Source of the DNA: Clostridia bacterium
GTDB lineage: Bacteria > Bacillota > Clostridia > Lachnospirales > Anaerotignaceae
Assembly: GCA_910575055.1 (NCBI GenBank)
Contig: CAJTDC010000001.1
Location: 496,001-560,000 of the forward strand
Direction: 5' to 3'
DNA: 64,000 nucleotides
Shown here: positions 54,146 through 64,000 of the stretch, piece by piece
How positions within the stretch are numbered: the first letter of the stretch is position 1
How the letters are laid out: each line of letters begins with the position of its first letter
The notes under the pieces: generated by a model
Database searches by the model: none
What the model saw: only the letters and a program-made list of their open reading frames with translations
Told to the model about the DNA's origin: nothing
Translations under genes and position numbers: made by a program

Positions 54146-55204
54146 ATGAAAAAATTAATACTTTTGACTTGTATTTCTACTATGTTATATCCCTTTACTG
54201 CTTTTGGCAACAACATTACTGTAACGCTCAATGACACAGCCATTGCTTATACACAAAATCCAGTATTAAAAAACAACACTACTTGTGTACCTATGAAACA
54301 AACATTAGAAGCATTTGGTGCTATAGTAAGCTGGAACGAGCCTACCAAAACAGTTATCGCCAGAAAAGGAAATTTGATTGTATCTGCTTGCGAAAACAGC
54401 AAAACACTCATTATTACAAAAGGAGAAACAACAAATCGTATCACTATGCCAACACCTGCTTATATTGAAAATGATACTATGTTTGTACCACTTCGACCAC
54501 TATTAAATGCCTTTGAAACAAATATGACATGGGACAGCAGCACAAATACAGCAAAAATAGAAAATACTAACTCATTTTTTACAGAAAAAATAGAACAAAA
54601 AACGCTCAAAAATAAAGACGACATTATAGTATGGGAAGCAAAACTATACTATCCAGAATTGAAGGGAGAAAGTGAAGCAATATCAAAAATAAATCAAGTT
54701 ATTTTAAATGATATACAATCATCTCTTTCTGCTATGGGAAATGAAATAGCACCAGATGATATTAATACTGATTTATATAATATGTTACCTTATACTCTTG
54801 ACTGTACTTATAATATTACTTATTTAGACGAAAATACTATATCACTTTTATTAGATTATTACGAATTTACTGGTGGTGCTCATGGTATGCCTTACCGTCA
54901 AGCGTACACATTTGATTTAAAAACAGGAAATCAATTACAATTAAAAGATATACTTAATGTAGAAAATGTAGACGAATTTGCAAAAAATGCCTTCAAAAAT
55001 AATATTGCTCAAAATCCAGAAAGTTATTTTAATGGTGCAACAGAAACTGTAGACTCTGAATATTTTGAATACGACTTTTATATTCAGCCAAATGAAATTA
55101 TACTTTTTACACAGGCCTATTTATTAGAGCCTTATGCAAATCATTTTCAGCCTACTATCATTTCCAAAAGTGAAATACAGAATATTTTAAACATCAATAT
55201 ATAA
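54146..55204 (+). CDS. Secreted stalk-domain protein with DUF4163/DUF3298
   Basis: The protein has 352 residues: a signal peptide (LILLTCISTMLYPFTAFG), then a copper-amine-oxidase N-terminal (stalk) domain to about residue 135 (VPMKQTLEAFGAIVSWNEP; FVPLRPLLNAFETNMTWDS), then DUF4163/DUF3298 (YEFTGGAHGMPYRQAYTFDL, LQLKDILN), as in the outside part of RsiV. The stalk repeat is common in Clostridia surface proteins. Function unknown, likely wall-associated. Confidence 0.85.
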   Translation: MKKLILLTCISTMLYPFTAFGNNITVTLNDTAIAYTQNPVLKNNTTCVPMKQTLEAFGAIVSWNEPTKTVIARKGNLIVSACENSKTLIITKGETTNRITMPTPAYIENDTMFVPLRPLLNAFETNMTWDSSTNTAKIENTNSFFTEKIEQKTLKNKDDIIVWEAKLYYPELKGESEAISKINQVILNDIQSSLSAMGNEIAPDDINTDLYNMLPYTLDCTYNITYLDENTISLLLDYYEFTGGAHGMPYRQAYTFDLKTGNQLQLKDILNVENVDEFAKNAFKNNIAQNPESYFNGATETVDSEYFEYDFYIQPNEIILFTQAYLLEPYANHFQPTIISKSEIQNILNINI

Positions 55205-55208
55205 AAGT

Positions 55209-55241
55209 AAAACGGTATAGTCGTTTTGACTATACCGTTTT
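55209..55241. terminator. Bidirectional terminator between the stalk gene and spoVG
   Basis: A perfect 14-bp stem, AAAACGGTATAGTC/GACTATACCGTTTT, with a 5-base loop, flanked by T on both strands. Confidence 0.9.
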
Positions 55242-55248
55242 TTGTTTA

Positions 55249-55539
55249 TTACTCATTCTCTTGTTGTTCTTCCTGCTCAATTTCTTGTGCAGCTATTGCA
55301 TATTTTTCTAATATTGCGCTCTGAATTTTTTCTCTGGTCACACCATTGATTGGATGTGCAATGTCTCGAAATTCTCCATCAGCAGATTTTCTGCTTGGCA
55401 TTGCAATAAATAAGCCCTGTTCTCTTTCAATTACCTTGATGTCATGAACCACGAATTCGTTGTCGAAAGTTACAGAAATAACAGCTTTCATCTTTCCTTC
55501 TTTGTTGACCTTTCTCACTCTTACATCAGTAATTTCCAT
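55249..55539 (-). CDS. spoVG: Regulator SpoVG
   Basis: The protein has 96 residues with the SpoVG pattern ([56 protein letters not shown]). It is a small nucleic-acid-binding regulator tied to sporulation and cell division. It lies 60 bases after glgD on the same strand. GGGAGGAG precedes the ATG. Confidence 0.95.
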   Translation of the reverse strand: MEITDVRVRKVNKEGKMKAVISVTFDNEFVVHDIKVIEREQGLFIAMPSRKSADGEFRDIAHPINGVTREKIQSAILEKYAIAAQEIEQEEQQENE

Positions 55540-55598
55540 ACGCTCTCTCCTCCCATGTGACCTGGGAATTATCCTCCTTTACGCTTTTACAATATTAC

Positions 55599-56714
55599 TT
55601 ATAATTTTGCACCTTTTCTTACTATCTGAGGATTATCTGGTGTTCCTATGACTTTTTGTCCATCTGCTAATACGACATCTTTATCTAATATAGCATATCT
55701 TACTTCACAGCCATTTCCTACACGTGAGCCTTCCATAACAACAGAATTTTCTACGCTGGCATGGTCACCCACATATACTTTACGGAAAACAACAGAATTC
55801 TCCACTTTACTGTTTATAATAGAACCACTACCTATAATAGAATTTTTTACCTCTGCACCTGTATTATATTTTGCAGGTGGTTCATCTTTTGGTTTTGTTT
55901 CAATATAAGGATACTGATTTACAAAAACATCTCTTACTTCTTTTTTCAAAAAGTCCATATTGGTTTTAAAATAATCTACAATACTAGAACCTACTGAACT
56001 CCAGTAACCTTCAAATTCATAACCATAAATTTTTAATGTCTTTCTTTGACGAATGATAATATCTTTTACAAAATCATATCTTCCTTCAGCATTTGCTTTT
56101 TCCAATAAATCAATTAACAATTCCCTGCCAATGACATAAATACCTAAAGAAGCCATATTGCTTTGAGCTTGCAGAGGTTTTTCCTCAAATTCTTGTAATC
56201 TTTTATCTGTGTCCATTTGCATTATGCCATATTTAGACAAGTCTTTTCCTGACATATCTTTACAAATGACTGTAATATCTGCACCCTTTTGTTCATGATA
56301 TTCCAAAACTTTTTTAAAATCCATTTTATATACTGCATCACCAGATGCAATAATAACATATGGTGTATTGCTTCGTCTTAAAAAAGACATATTCTGATAC
56401 ATGGAATCGGCTGTTCCACGGAACCAGTTAGAATCTGCTCTGCTAGTATAAGGTGACAGTACAAATAGACCGCCTTGTTTTCTTCCTAAATCCCACCATT
56501 TTGCAGAACCTAAATGGTCATGCAATGAACGAGAATTATATTGTGTCAGCACTGCTACTTTTTGTATTCCAGAACTTGCCATACTACTTAAAGCAAAGTC
56601 AATTGCTCTATAGCAACTACCTACTGGAAGTGCTGCAGATGCCCTCAAATCTGTCAATGCTCCCATACGACCTTCATTATTACCGCCAGCTAAAATTACA
56701 CCAATCGCTCTCAT
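55599..56714 (-). CDS. glgD: Glucose-1-phosphate adenylyltransferase subunit GlgD
   Basis: The protein has 371 residues: a nucleotidyltransferase domain ([20 protein letters not shown]) and a left-handed beta-helix ([20 protein letters not shown]). The catalytic motif is altered from the GlgC form (GGQGSRL becomes GGNNEGRM), fitting the GlgD type, which is not active by itself and modulates GlgC. It overlaps glgC by 4 bases (ATGA). Confidence 0.93.
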   Translation of the reverse strand: MRAIGVILAGGNNEGRMGALTDLRASAALPVGSCYRAIDFALSSMASSGIQKVAVLTQYNSRSLHDHLGSAKWWDLGRKQGGLFVLSPYTSRADSNWFRGTADSMYQNMSFLRRSNTPYVIIASGDAVYKMDFKKVLEYHEQKGADITVICKDMSGKDLSKYGIMQMDTDKRLQEFEEKPLQAQSNMASLGIYVIGRELLIDLLEKANAEGRYDFVKDIIIRQRKTLKIYGYEFEGYWSSVGSSIVDYFKTNMDFLKKEVRDVFVNQYPYIETKPKDEPPAKYNTGAEVKNSIIGSGSIINSKVENSVVFRKVYVGDHASVENSVVMEGSRVGNGCEVRYAILDKDVVLADGQKVIGTPDNPQIVRKGAKL

Positions 56715-57994
56715 AAGTTAACCTCCTCTACAATCACAGATTTACCGCTCTGCAAAACTCCATCTGCAAAATCTTTCTCTGTTGTTTTACCTAACAGTAC
56801 ACAGTTCTTTCCAATCGTCACATTATTTGGAATAGTAGTCATATGTCCTATTACAGTAATACCTGTGTTATAAATTTTAGGTTTCATCTCATTTTCAATA
56901 TTATCGCCGACACCGATTTTTACATTGTCACCAACTTGGCTGCCCTCGTCAATAATACAACGATCTAATTGGCTATTTTCACCAATTACAGTATCTCCCA
57001 TAATAATAGAGCCTTTTATTACAGCACCTTTTTTCACAACAACATTAGGGCCTAATATGGAGTCATATACCTCTCCATATACTTCACATCCATCTGAAAC
57101 AATACTTGTTTTTACACGAGCATCTGCTCCAGTATATTGTGGTGGTTGATGGTCTGTATTTGTATAAATTTTCCAAAAATCTTCATAAAGATTAAAATCA
57201 GGTAATGTTCTGATTAATTCCATATTCGCCTGCCAATAAGACTCTATTGTTCCAACATCTTTCCAATAGCCTTTGAAGCGATAAGCATACATTGTTTGTC
57301 CTTCTTCCAGCATACGTGGAATAATATGATTACCAAAGTCACTATCTGGGTGAATTTTGCTATCTTCAATTAATGCTTCTCTTAAACGACTCCATGTAAA
57401 AATGTATATACCCATAGATGCCAAATTGCTTTTTGGTCTTTCAGGTTTTTCCTCAAATTCATAAATTTTATCGTCATCTCTTGTATTCATGATACCAAAG
57501 CGACTCGCTTCGTCCCAACCTACTTCCAAAACGGCGATAGTTGCTGCTGCCTTTTTCTCTTTATGAAAATCTAACATTGCTGCATAATCCATTTTATAAA
57601 TATGGTCACCAGAGAGTATGAGCACATATTCTGGATTATTGCTTTCAATATACTCCAAGTTTTGATAGATAGCATTTGCTGTACCCATAAACCATTCGCC
57701 AGAATCGCCACCGCCTTTTACGTGTGGAGCTAATATCGTAACGCCGCCTGATTTACGGTCCAAATCCCAAGGAATACCAATACCAATATGCTGATTTAAA
57801 CGCAGAGGTTGATATTGTGTTAATACACCTACTGTATCTACACCAGAGTTGATGCAATTACTTAAAGGAAAATCTATAATTCTATATTTTCCTCCGAATG
57901 TAACAGCTGGCTTTGCTACATTTCTTGTTAGTACACCAAGACGGCTTCCTTGTCCACCTGCCAATAACATGGCAATCATCTCTTTCTTACGCAT
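56711..57994 (-). CDS. glgC: Glucose-1-phosphate adenylyltransferase GlgC
   Basis: The protein has 427 residues with the catalytic N-terminus ([20 protein letters not shown]), [32 protein letters not shown] and the C-terminal beta-helix ([20 protein letters not shown]). Makes ADP-glucose for glycogen synthesis. It forms the GlgC-GlgD pair. The promoter is at 58098-58126. glgA and glgB are not in the window. Confidence 0.95.
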   Translation of the reverse strand: MRKKEMIAMLLAGGQGSRLGVLTRNVAKPAVTFGGKYRIIDFPLSNCINSGVDTVGVLTQYQPLRLNQHIGIGIPWDLDRKSGGVTILAPHVKGGGDSGEWFMGTANAIYQNLEYIESNNPEYVLILSGDHIYKMDYAAMLDFHKEKKAAATIAVLEVGWDEASRFGIMNTRDDDKIYEFEEKPERPKSNLASMGIYIFTWSRLREALIEDSKIHPDSDFGNHIIPRMLEEGQTMYAYRFKGYWKDVGTIESYWQANMELIRTLPDFNLYEDFWKIYTNTDHQPPQYTGADARVKTSIVSDGCEVYGEVYDSILGPNVVVKKGAVIKGSIIMGDTVIGENSQLDRCIIDEGSQVGDNVKIGVGDNIENEMKPKIYNTGITVIGHMTTIPNNVTIGKNCVLLGKTTEKDFADGVLQSGKSVIVEEVNL

Positions 57995-58097
57995 GTCTTA
58001 TAACCCCCAATACTTTTATAATTTTTTTATAAAACTGAGACAAGCATTTGGCACAGATAAAATTGATATCTATACAAAATGATTATTGTATAATCAT

Positions 58098-58126
58098 ATT
58101 ATAGCACATCTTTTTTTCATTGTAAA
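58098..58126 (-). promoter_or_regulatory. Sigma-A promoter of glgC-glgD
   Basis: The reverse strand reads TTTACA, 17 bases, TATAAT, about 105 bases before glgC. Confidence 0.7.
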
Positions 58127-58604
58127 ATATCAAATAATTTTTTTATTAGAATAATGATTTTTTAACAATTTTAACTAACTTATTTTGTAAAAATAGAAAT
58201 GTTTCTTCATTTTTTTAAAAATTTTTATACATTTTTGACAATTTTTTGATTATTTTTTATCAAAATAAACAACTCTTTTTTCATATGTTATTATTTTCCA
58301 TTCTATAACTTATTCTTTTCTATAAAAAATTGCTGTAAAATACCATTTTTACTTTCTTTTTTAATACTTTTTTTTATTCATTTTTTGATTGCTATTATTT
58401 TTTGACTGTACTATAATAAAAAAAATCAATAATAGTATTACCAATATTTTGAAATATGCGAAATCTAAAACATATTTTTTGTTATTTTCAACATAATATT
58501 TATAACAAAATAATTTTATTACTTTATAGTAAAATCTTCTGAAATTATCTACAACTTCATTACATTATAATTATTTTGAAATAGAACAAGCAAAATTTCA
58601 CTTT

Positions 58605-58623
58605 TATAATGATAAGCATTACC
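58605..58623. promoter_or_regulatory. Fur-like box upstream of murC
   Basis: TATAATGATAAGCATTACC agrees with the 19-base Fur consensus at 16 positions (and 12 of 14 in the 7-1-7 form). It lies about 95 bases before murC. The AT-rich setting lowers confidence. Confidence 0.35.
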
Positions 58624-58717
58624 AAATTAAGAGATATTTACTAAATTTAACATCAAAATGTACTTTTTTTGTTACACCATCATTCAATATTGTTAAAGAA
58701 AATGGGGCGATTTATTT

Positions 58718-60097
58718 ATGAAAAAAGATTTTTTAAATCAATATCAATCTGTATATTTTATTGGCATTGGTGGCATCAGTATGTCTGGTTTAGCTGAAAT
58801 ACTACTTTCTAAAGGTTTTCAAGTATCTGGCTCAGATATGAAAGAGTCTACAGAAACTCAACATTTACGCAATATTGGCATAAAAGTAAACATCGGACAC
58901 AAAGCAGAAAATATTACAGATGATATACAACTTGTTATTTATACCGCAGCAATTCAACAAGACAATACAGAATTAATTGCTGCAAAACAAAAAAATATTA
59001 CTATTATTGATAGAGCACAACTTTTAGGTATGATTATGCAGCAATATCCTTATTCTGTTGCTATTTCAGGGACTCACGGTAAAACTACTACAACAGGTAT
59101 GATTTCTGACATATTACTTTCTACCAATGCGGACCCTACTATTACAGTAGGAGGTATTTTACCCACTATTCATAGTAACACAAAAATTGGGGGGAATTCT
59201 TATTTTATAGCAGAAGCTTGTGAATATTTTGACAGCTTTTTACAATTCTATCCCCTTATTGGTGTTATATTAAACATTGAAGCGGACCATTTAGATTATT
59301 TTAAAAATTTAGACAACATCAGAGCATCTTTCCACAATTTTGCTCAAAATATTGCACCAAATGGTACATTAATCATAAACAATACCATACCTCAACTACA
59401 GCAAATTACTGAAAATCTCACTTGCAATGTAGAAACAGTTGGGTTAGAAGGTAATGCCAACTGGAAAGCACAAAATATTACTCACGAACCAGATGGTAGA
59501 AATAGTTTTGATGTGCTTTATAACAATGTATATTTAGGTCGTGTACATTTAAATATTCCAGGTGACCATAACATTACAAATGCACTTTCCGCTTTTGCTG
59601 TTGCATACACACTTTCATTCTCTACAGAAGATATTATAAAAGGACTTGAAAAATTTCACGGCACACAAAGACGCTTTCAAAGAAAAGGAGAAAAAAATGG
59701 TATCATTGTTATTGATGATTATGCACACCATCCTACAGAAATCAAAGCGACATTATCAGCAGCTAAAAAAATTCAACATAATACTACTTACTGTGTTTTT
59801 CAGCCTCATACCTACTCTCGCACTAAAGCACTTTTTGACTCTTTTGCAACTTCTTTTACAGATGCAGATGTGATTATTATAGCGGATATTTATGCAGCTA
59901 GAGAAAAAGACAACGGCACTATAAATGCTCAACAACTTGCAGATGAAATTACACGTCATAACAAAAATGCTCTATATTGTGGCAATTTTGAACAAATTAC
60001 ATCTTATCTAAATGCTCATTGTCAAAAAGGAGATTTATTACTGACAGTAGGTGCTGGCGATATTTATCGTGTTGGTGAAATGTTTTTAAATGAATAA
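58718..60097 (+). CDS. murC: UDP-N-acetylmuramate-L-alanine ligase
   Basis: The protein has 459 residues. N-terminal UDP-binding GIGGISMSGLAEILLSKGFQ, the ATP loop VAISGTHGKTTTTGMISDIL, and the C-terminal HDYAHHP-type motif (VIDDYAHHPTEIKATL) and FQPHTYSRTKALF. Adds L-Ala to UDP-MurNAc in peptidoglycan synthesis. The ribosome site is GGGGCG. It stands alone here, followed by the DnaA-box cluster. Confidence 0.97.
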   Translation: MKKDFLNQYQSVYFIGIGGISMSGLAEILLSKGFQVSGSDMKESTETQHLRNIGIKVNIGHKAENITDDIQLVIYTAAIQQDNTELIAAKQKNITIIDRAQLLGMIMQQYPYSVAISGTHGKTTTTGMISDILLSTNADPTITVGGILPTIHSNTKIGGNSYFIAEACEYFDSFLQFYPLIGVILNIEADHLDYFKNLDNIRASFHNFAQNIAPNGTLIINNTIPQLQQITENLTCNVETVGLEGNANWKAQNITHEPDGRNSFDVLYNNVYLGRVHLNIPGDHNITNALSAFAVAYTLSFSTEDIIKGLEKFHGTQRRFQRKGEKNGIIVIDDYAHHPTEIKATLSAAKKIQHNTTYCVFQPHTYSRTKALFDSFATSFTDADVIIIADIYAAREKDNGTINAQQLADEITRHNKNALYCGNFEQITSYLNAHCQKGDLLLTVGAGDIYRVGEMFLNE

Positions 60098-60493
60098 TAT
60101 GATTTTTTATAAATTTATCCACAAAGTTATCCACAGGCTGTGGATAACTTTGTGAAGTTGTTTTCACTATTACTTTAATATTATTTCGATAGTTCTTGCT
60201 GTCTTTTGTAAAAATACACTTGTTTGTCTCTTTTTTTGATATATTGTAAATTTACCATATTTTGATTATTTTTATTATAAATATAATAGATATTGTATTT
60301 TTAAAAAATAATTTTGTATATCCACTTTTTATTTCTTATTTATTATTTTTCCAAAATTTAGTATGTTTTTTGTACTTTTCCACAGAAATTTTGAGTTATC
60401 CACAGAGTTATCCACAGAAATTTACTTTTTTAATTATTTATAATACTAACATTTATTACACATTTTAATTTTTTTATACAATATTTTTTATAT
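60098..60493. other. DnaA-box cluster, possible replication origin or DnaA-titration site
   Basis: Five perfect TTATCCACA boxes are at 60115-60123, 60127-60135, 60139-60147 (reverse), 60396-60404 and 60408-60416, plus TTTTCCACA at 60376-60384. The boxes come in two groups with 12-base steps, separated by 228 bases of very AT-rich DNA. This is the build of a bacterial oriC or of a strong DnaA-titration locus. dnaA and dnaN are not next to it. No coding ORF is seen here. Confidence 0.65.
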
Positions 60494-61648
60494 TTATTCA
60501 TAATTTTTAAAAAAAGCTTCTATTTCTTTTTTACTGGATTGTATTTTTCCTTGTATCATCTCTTTTGTACCACCTCCATTACATTGTAAAGCAGCAGACA
60601 GTTTTTGTCTCAATTCTTTCATATCTTCTTTTTGGCTTATAAGCACATAAGTATATCCTATTTTATCATCACCAGAAAATACTGCTGCAACGTCTGCTTT
60701 CTGACACAGCAAATTTGCAAAATGCTGCAATGTTTTACTATTTGACACTTTTTCAAATAAAACCACCTTTTTACTACCCTGTTCTACTGTTTCTACAATT
60801 TTCTCTAATTTTTGTTTTTCTAACAAATTTAATTGATATTGTAATGTATCTCTTTCTTTTTTCAGTTTTGCTACTGCTTTTGAAATATCCTTTACTGGTA
60901 CAGAAAGCATATGAGAAATATTTTGTGCTTCAACACTTTTGTTATAATAGTCAAACAATGCTCTTTCTCCCGCAACCATACGTATACGAGTACCTCCCTT
61001 ATAGGGTTCATAAGAAAGTATTTTGACACAGCCAATTTCTCCTGTTGACTTTACATGAATACCACAGCAAGCACAAATATCATATTCTGGTACTTCTACA
61101 ATTCTAACAATTCCTTCTAATTCCTTTTTACTTCTATAATCTATTTTTTCTAATTCTTCTTTTGTAGGGTAATATATTTTTACTTCCTTATTTTTCATAA
61201 TTGCTTTATTTGTAAATATTTCTAATTTTAAAATATTATGTTCTGACAATTTCCCATCAAAATCTATTGTAATAAATTCTTTTCCTATATGAAAACCTAT
61301 ATTATGAAATCCATATATTTTATATACTAGTCCTGAAAATATATGCTCTGCAGTATGGTTTTGCATCAAATCAAAACGGTATTCCCAGTCAATTTCTCCT
61401 TTTATAACCGTTCCTGCTAAAATTTCATTTTTTACAGTATGATATATTATTCCTTCTCTTTGTTGCACGTCCAATACTTCCTGTCCATTTAATTTCCCTT
61501 TATCTGCTGGCTGCCCTCCTCCCTCAGGATAAAAACAAGTATCTTCTAATACAACATCATACCCCTTTTTGCTTTTTATACATTCTATTACTTTTGTTTG
61601 TATTTCTCTTTGGTACCCATCACGATAATATGCTACATCTGTTTTCAC
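60494..61648 (-). CDS. Alanyl-tRNA editing protein (AlaX, long form with DHHA1)
   Basis: The protein has 384 residues. The first 230 or so are the AlaX editing domain (VVLEDTCFYPEGGGQPADKG, the zinc motif HTAEH, and the second CACCGIH). The rest is a coiled coil and DHHA1 domain (AALQCNGGGTKEMIQGKIQS). It removes wrongly attached Ser or Gly from tRNA-Ala. Longer than AlaX-S, like the AlaX-L type. The ATG at 61648 is followed without a long leader. It lies between the DnaA-box cluster and argD. Confidence 0.93.
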   Translation of the reverse strand: MKTDVAYYRDGYQREIQTKVIECIKSKKGYDVVLEDTCFYPEGGGQPADKGKLNGQEVLDVQQREGIIYHTVKNEILAGTVIKGEIDWEYRFDLMQNHTAEHIFSGLVYKIYGFHNIGFHIGKEFITIDFDGKLSEHNILKLEIFTNKAIMKNKEVKIYYPTKEELEKIDYRSKKELEGIVRIVEVPEYDICACCGIHVKSTGEIGCVKILSYEPYKGGTRIRMVAGERALFDYYNKSVEAQNISHMLSVPVKDISKAVAKLKKERDTLQYQLNLLEKQKLEKIVETVEQGSKKVVLFEKVSNSKTLQHFANLLCQKADVAAVFSGDDKIGYTYVLISQKEDMKELRQKLSAALQCNGGGTKEMIQGKIQSSKKEIEAFFKNYE

Positions 61649-61667
61649 AACATTTCATTCCTTTCTA

Positions 61668-61699
61668 TAAAAAAAGCAGAGATGTTATCTCTGCTCAAA
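61668..61699 (-). terminator. Terminator of the argB-argD operon
   Basis: Stem AGCAGAGAT/ATCTCTGCT with a 3-base loop and TTTTTTT on the reverse strand. A second partial hairpin lies near 61710-61732. Confidence 0.85.
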
Positions 61700-61744
61700 G
61701 TATCAAAAAAACTTGAGAACTAGCCCTCAAACTTCCACTTCTTT

Positions 61745-62941
61745 TTATTCACATTCTGTCAATGCTTTATCTAATATTTCAATCATAGCATCAATATGTC
61801 TTTCTTCTGCAATCAATGCTGGTACAAAACGAATAACATCATGTCCTGCCCCTACTAAAAGCAATCCTTTTTCTATACACCTGTTTATGACATCTGCTGT
61901 TGGTATGCTTAATTCAATGCCTTGCATAAACCCAATACCTCTCACATCTGTAATACAACTATGTTTTTGCTGTAATTTTTTCAGTTGCTCTGTCATATAA
62001 GCACCAGTTCTTTTTACATTTTCAAGTAAACCATTTTCAAATAATTCTTTCATTACTGTCAATCCTGCTGCTGTTGCAAGAGAGTTTCCTCCAAATGTAG
62101 AAGCGTGGTCACCAGGCTGAAATGCTTGTGCTACAAAATCTTTTGCCATCATTACACCAATAGGTATACCACCAGCAAGACCTTTTGCAAATGTTGCAAC
62201 ATCTGGTACTACTCCTATTGTTTGATATGCAAACAAATTACCAGTTCTTCCTACACCACACTGTACTTCATCAAACATAAGTAATATATCTTTTTCATCA
62301 CACAGTTTTCTTACTTTTTGCAAATATTCTTTATCTGCTGGCAATATACCACCTTCGCCTTGTATTGGCTCTAATAATATCGCACAAGTTTTATCTGTTA
62401 CTGCATTTTGCAATGCTTCAAAATCATTAAATACAACGTGATTTACATCTGGCAAAAGCGGCTCTAATCCTTTATGATATTTCTCCTGTCCTGTTGCTGT
62501 TACTGCACCATATGTCCTACCGTGAAAAGAATGTATCATAGTAATAATTTCATTACCTGCTTTTTCTTTCATTTTAGCATATTTTCTAGCTAATTTTAAT
62601 GCACTTTCTATAGACTCTGCACCACTATTACAGAAAAATACTTTATCAAAATCGCTATTTGCTACCAATTTTTCTGCTAATTCTATTTGTGGTTCTGTAT
62701 AATACAAATTAGAACAATGAATTAATTTCATTGCCTGTTCTGCAATCGTTTTTTCTAATGCTTCACTTGCATAACCTAAGCTATTTACTGCAATACCTGC
62801 AACAAAATCAATATATTTTTTTCCTTCTATATCCCATACATACATACCATTGCCACACTCTATTGTAATAGGAAAACGATTATATGTTTTCATCACTACT
62901 TTATTTCCTCTTGCTATGAGTTGTTCCATTTTTTCTCCCAT
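61745..62941 (-). CDS. argD: Acetylornithine aminotransferase
   Basis: The protein has 398 residues, a class III PLP aminotransferase. It has CNSGAESIESALKLARKYAK, the strand LMFDEVQCGVGRTGNLF and the PLP-Lys in TFAKGLAGGIPIGVM. Converts N-acetylglutamate semialdehyde to acetylornithine in arginine synthesis. It follows argB by 16 bases. ATG at 62941 (AAAGGGTG upstream) or at 62929 are both possible. Confidence 0.94.
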   Translation of the reverse strand: MGEKMEQLIARGNKVVMKTYNRFPITIECGNGMYVWDIEGKKYIDFVAGIAVNSLGYASEALEKTIAEQAMKLIHCSNLYYTEPQIELAEKLVANSDFDKVFFCNSGAESIESALKLARKYAKMKEKAGNEIITMIHSFHGRTYGAVTATGQEKYHKGLEPLLPDVNHVVFNDFEALQNAVTDKTCAILLEPIQGEGGILPADKEYLQKVRKLCDEKDILLMFDEVQCGVGRTGNLFAYQTIGVVPDVATFAKGLAGGIPIGVMMAKDFVAQAFQPGDHASTFGGNSLATAAGLTVMKELFENGLLENVKRTGAYMTEQLKKLQQKHSCITDVRGIGFMQGIELSIPTADVINRCIEKGLLLVGAGHDVIRFVPALIAEERHIDAMIEILDKALTECE

Positions 62942-62957
62942 TTACTTTCACCCTTTC

Positions 62958-63833
62958 TTATTTTTCAATCATTGTACCAATACCTTCTGGTGTAAATATC
63001 TCTAATATTAAACAATGTTCCACTCTACCATCTAATATATGAACATTGTTTACACCTTTTCGAATTCCTTCCATACAACATTCTACTTTTGGTATCATAC
63101 CCCCTGAAATTGTACCATCTTCTATTAATTTTTGTATTTTTTTAGAACTAATAAAGCTCATAATAGAATTAGGGTCATTAATATCTCTCATAACACCTTC
63201 TACATCTGTCAAAAATACTAATTTTTCTGCTTTTAGAGCACCTGCAATCGCCACTGCTGCATAGTCTGCATTAATATTATATGTTGTACCATTTTCATCT
63301 TTTCCTATTGGTGCTATGACAGGTATAAATTCATTATTTATTAAAGACTGTACCAATGTAGGGTCTACAGAAACAATATCTCCTACACAGCCATAGTCAA
63401 TACCATCTTTTTCTATTTTTTTAGCTTTAATAATACCGCCATCTTTTCCACTGATACCTACAGCTTTTACACCTTGTGTTTCAATTTCTGTTACAATATG
63501 TTTATTTAGTTTTCCAGATAATACCATTTCTACAATTTCCATTGTCTTTTCATCTGTTACTCTCAAGCCATTTATAAATTTTGACTCTATATCCATTTGC
63601 TCTAAAAATGCATTGATATCTGGTCCTCCACCGTGCACAATAACAGGGTGCATACCTACTAATTTCATAAGAGCAATGTCCTGTATTACTGTTTGTTTAA
63701 TATTATCATTGATTAAAGCACTTCCGCCATATTTTATTACAACTGTTTTGTCATAAAATCTTTTAATATAAGGCAATGCTTCCATTAATGTCTTTGCCTT
63801 ATCTATATATATCTGCATAACATCTTTTTCCAT
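62958..63833 (-). CDS. argB: Acetylglutamate kinase
   Basis: The protein has 291 residues: VVIKYGGSALINDNIKQTVI, HGGGPDINAFLEQMDIESKF, and the C-terminal GGMIPKVECCMEGIRKGVNN with VHILDGRVEHCLILEIFT. Phosphorylates N-acetylglutamate. It heads the visible argB-argD unit. The promoter at 63880-63908 is strong. Confidence 0.96.
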   Translation of the reverse strand: MEKDVMQIYIDKAKTLMEALPYIKRFYDKTVVIKYGGSALINDNIKQTVIQDIALMKLVGMHPVIVHGGGPDINAFLEQMDIESKFINGLRVTDEKTMEIVEMVLSGKLNKHIVTEIETQGVKAVGISGKDGGIIKAKKIEKDGIDYGCVGDIVSVDPTLVQSLINNEFIPVIAPIGKDENGTTYNINADYAAVAIAGALKAEKLVFLTDVEGVMRDINDPNSIMSFISSKKIQKLIEDGTISGGMIPKVECCMEGIRKGVNNVHILDGRVEHCLILEIFTPEGIGTMIEK

Positions 63834-63879
63834 ATTATGATACCCTTTCTATATTTGCTATGCTGTTATCATTTATTTC

Positions 63880-63908
63880 ATTATAGCAATTTATTTTTTT
63901 ATTCTCAA
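63880..63908 (-). promoter_or_regulatory. Sigma-A promoter of argB
   Basis: The reverse strand reads TTGAGA, 17 bases, TATAAT, about 50 bases before the argB ATG. No clear ArgR box was seen. Confidence 0.75.
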
Positions 63909-64000
63909 TACAAACCATTTTATTTTTTATTATCATTGAATATATTTGTTATAATGGATATTTCACACTACAATATCCATGCCATCATAAGCAAATAAAA

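Larger units (their letters stand above)
57995..58717. other. glgC-murC divergent intergenic region
   Basis: About 720 AT-rich bases without a coding ORF. It holds the glgC promoter, a weak promoter toward murC (TTGCTA, 17 bases, TATAAT at 58389-58417), and a Fur-like box at 58605-58623. Confidence 0.6.

Noticed and set aside
60262-60468. A 68-codon plus-strand frame in the DnaA-box region
   Set aside because: Phe/Ile/Tyr-rich, no ribosome site, and it runs through the DnaA boxes.
60098-60493. Reading the TTATCCACA repeats as a simple tandem repeat or terminator
   Set aside because: The 9-mers match the DnaA box exactly and occur on both strands; there is no U-run or longer shared unit.

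Overview
The window is AT-rich (roughly 30% GC by eye) and reads as the chromosome of a motile, anaerobic, low-GC Clostridia member, most like the Lachnospiraceae/Cellulosilyticum group. The evidence is a Firmicutes-order fla/che operon with FliY, CheC, CheD, CheV and sigma-D; sporulation-linked genes (spmA, spmB, spoVG, a SpoVT/AbrB-type regulator); the paired GlgC/GlgD of Firmicutes; a T-box ahead of serS; and MCP-rich chemotaxis. The species cannot be fixed from sequence alone.

Layout. Positions 1-605 hold the start of fliD. At 0.9-4 kb, a ComFB-domain protein faces a degenerate EAL-HDOD protein and CheV. From 4.4 to 29 kb one minus-strand operon of about 25 kb runs flgB-flgC-fliE-fliF-fliG-fliH-fliI-fliJ-fliK-flgD-TIGR02530-flgE-flbD-motA-motB-fliM-fliY-cheY-fliO-fliP-fliQ-fliR-flhB-flhA-sigD-two rod/hook genes-cheC-cheD. 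It has no fliL, flhF, flhG, cheA, cheB or cheW. Behind its promoter lies an MCP-MCP-FMN lipoprotein operon (29.6-33.9 kb), then an AbrB-type regulator divergent from spmA-spmB, a polar amino-acid ABC importer, tRNA-Arg(CCT), and a patchy accessory stretch (38.4-42.2 kb) with a broken gene, a MATE exporter, a cysteine-rich unknown, a gene remnant, a GNAT and a MarR regulator.

Next come a galactose module (mglBAC divergent from galK, 42.3-47.9 kb), a gene-poor hairpin-rich stretch with small membrane genes and a pseudogene (47.9-49.4 kb), serS with its T-box, a micro-ORF, tRNA-Phe, a NusG_II protein and Gx transporter, guaB, a stalk/DUF3298 protein, spoVG, glgD-glgC, murC, a cluster of DnaA boxes (60.1-60.4 kb), an AlaX-type editing protein, and argD-argB.

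How it fits together. Export gate, ATPase, C-ring, stator and chemotaxis-adaptation genes are co-transcribed. CheY-P would act on FliM and FliY and be dephosphorylated by FliY and CheC; CheD modifies receptors and CheV couples them. The most unusual points are a FliY linker carrying three copies of a CheY-P-binding-like peptide, an MCP operon ending in a flavinylatable lipoprotein (possible redox taxis), the DnaA-box cluster away from dnaA, a terminator-like hairpin inside the fla operon, and many non-ATG starts among export genes.
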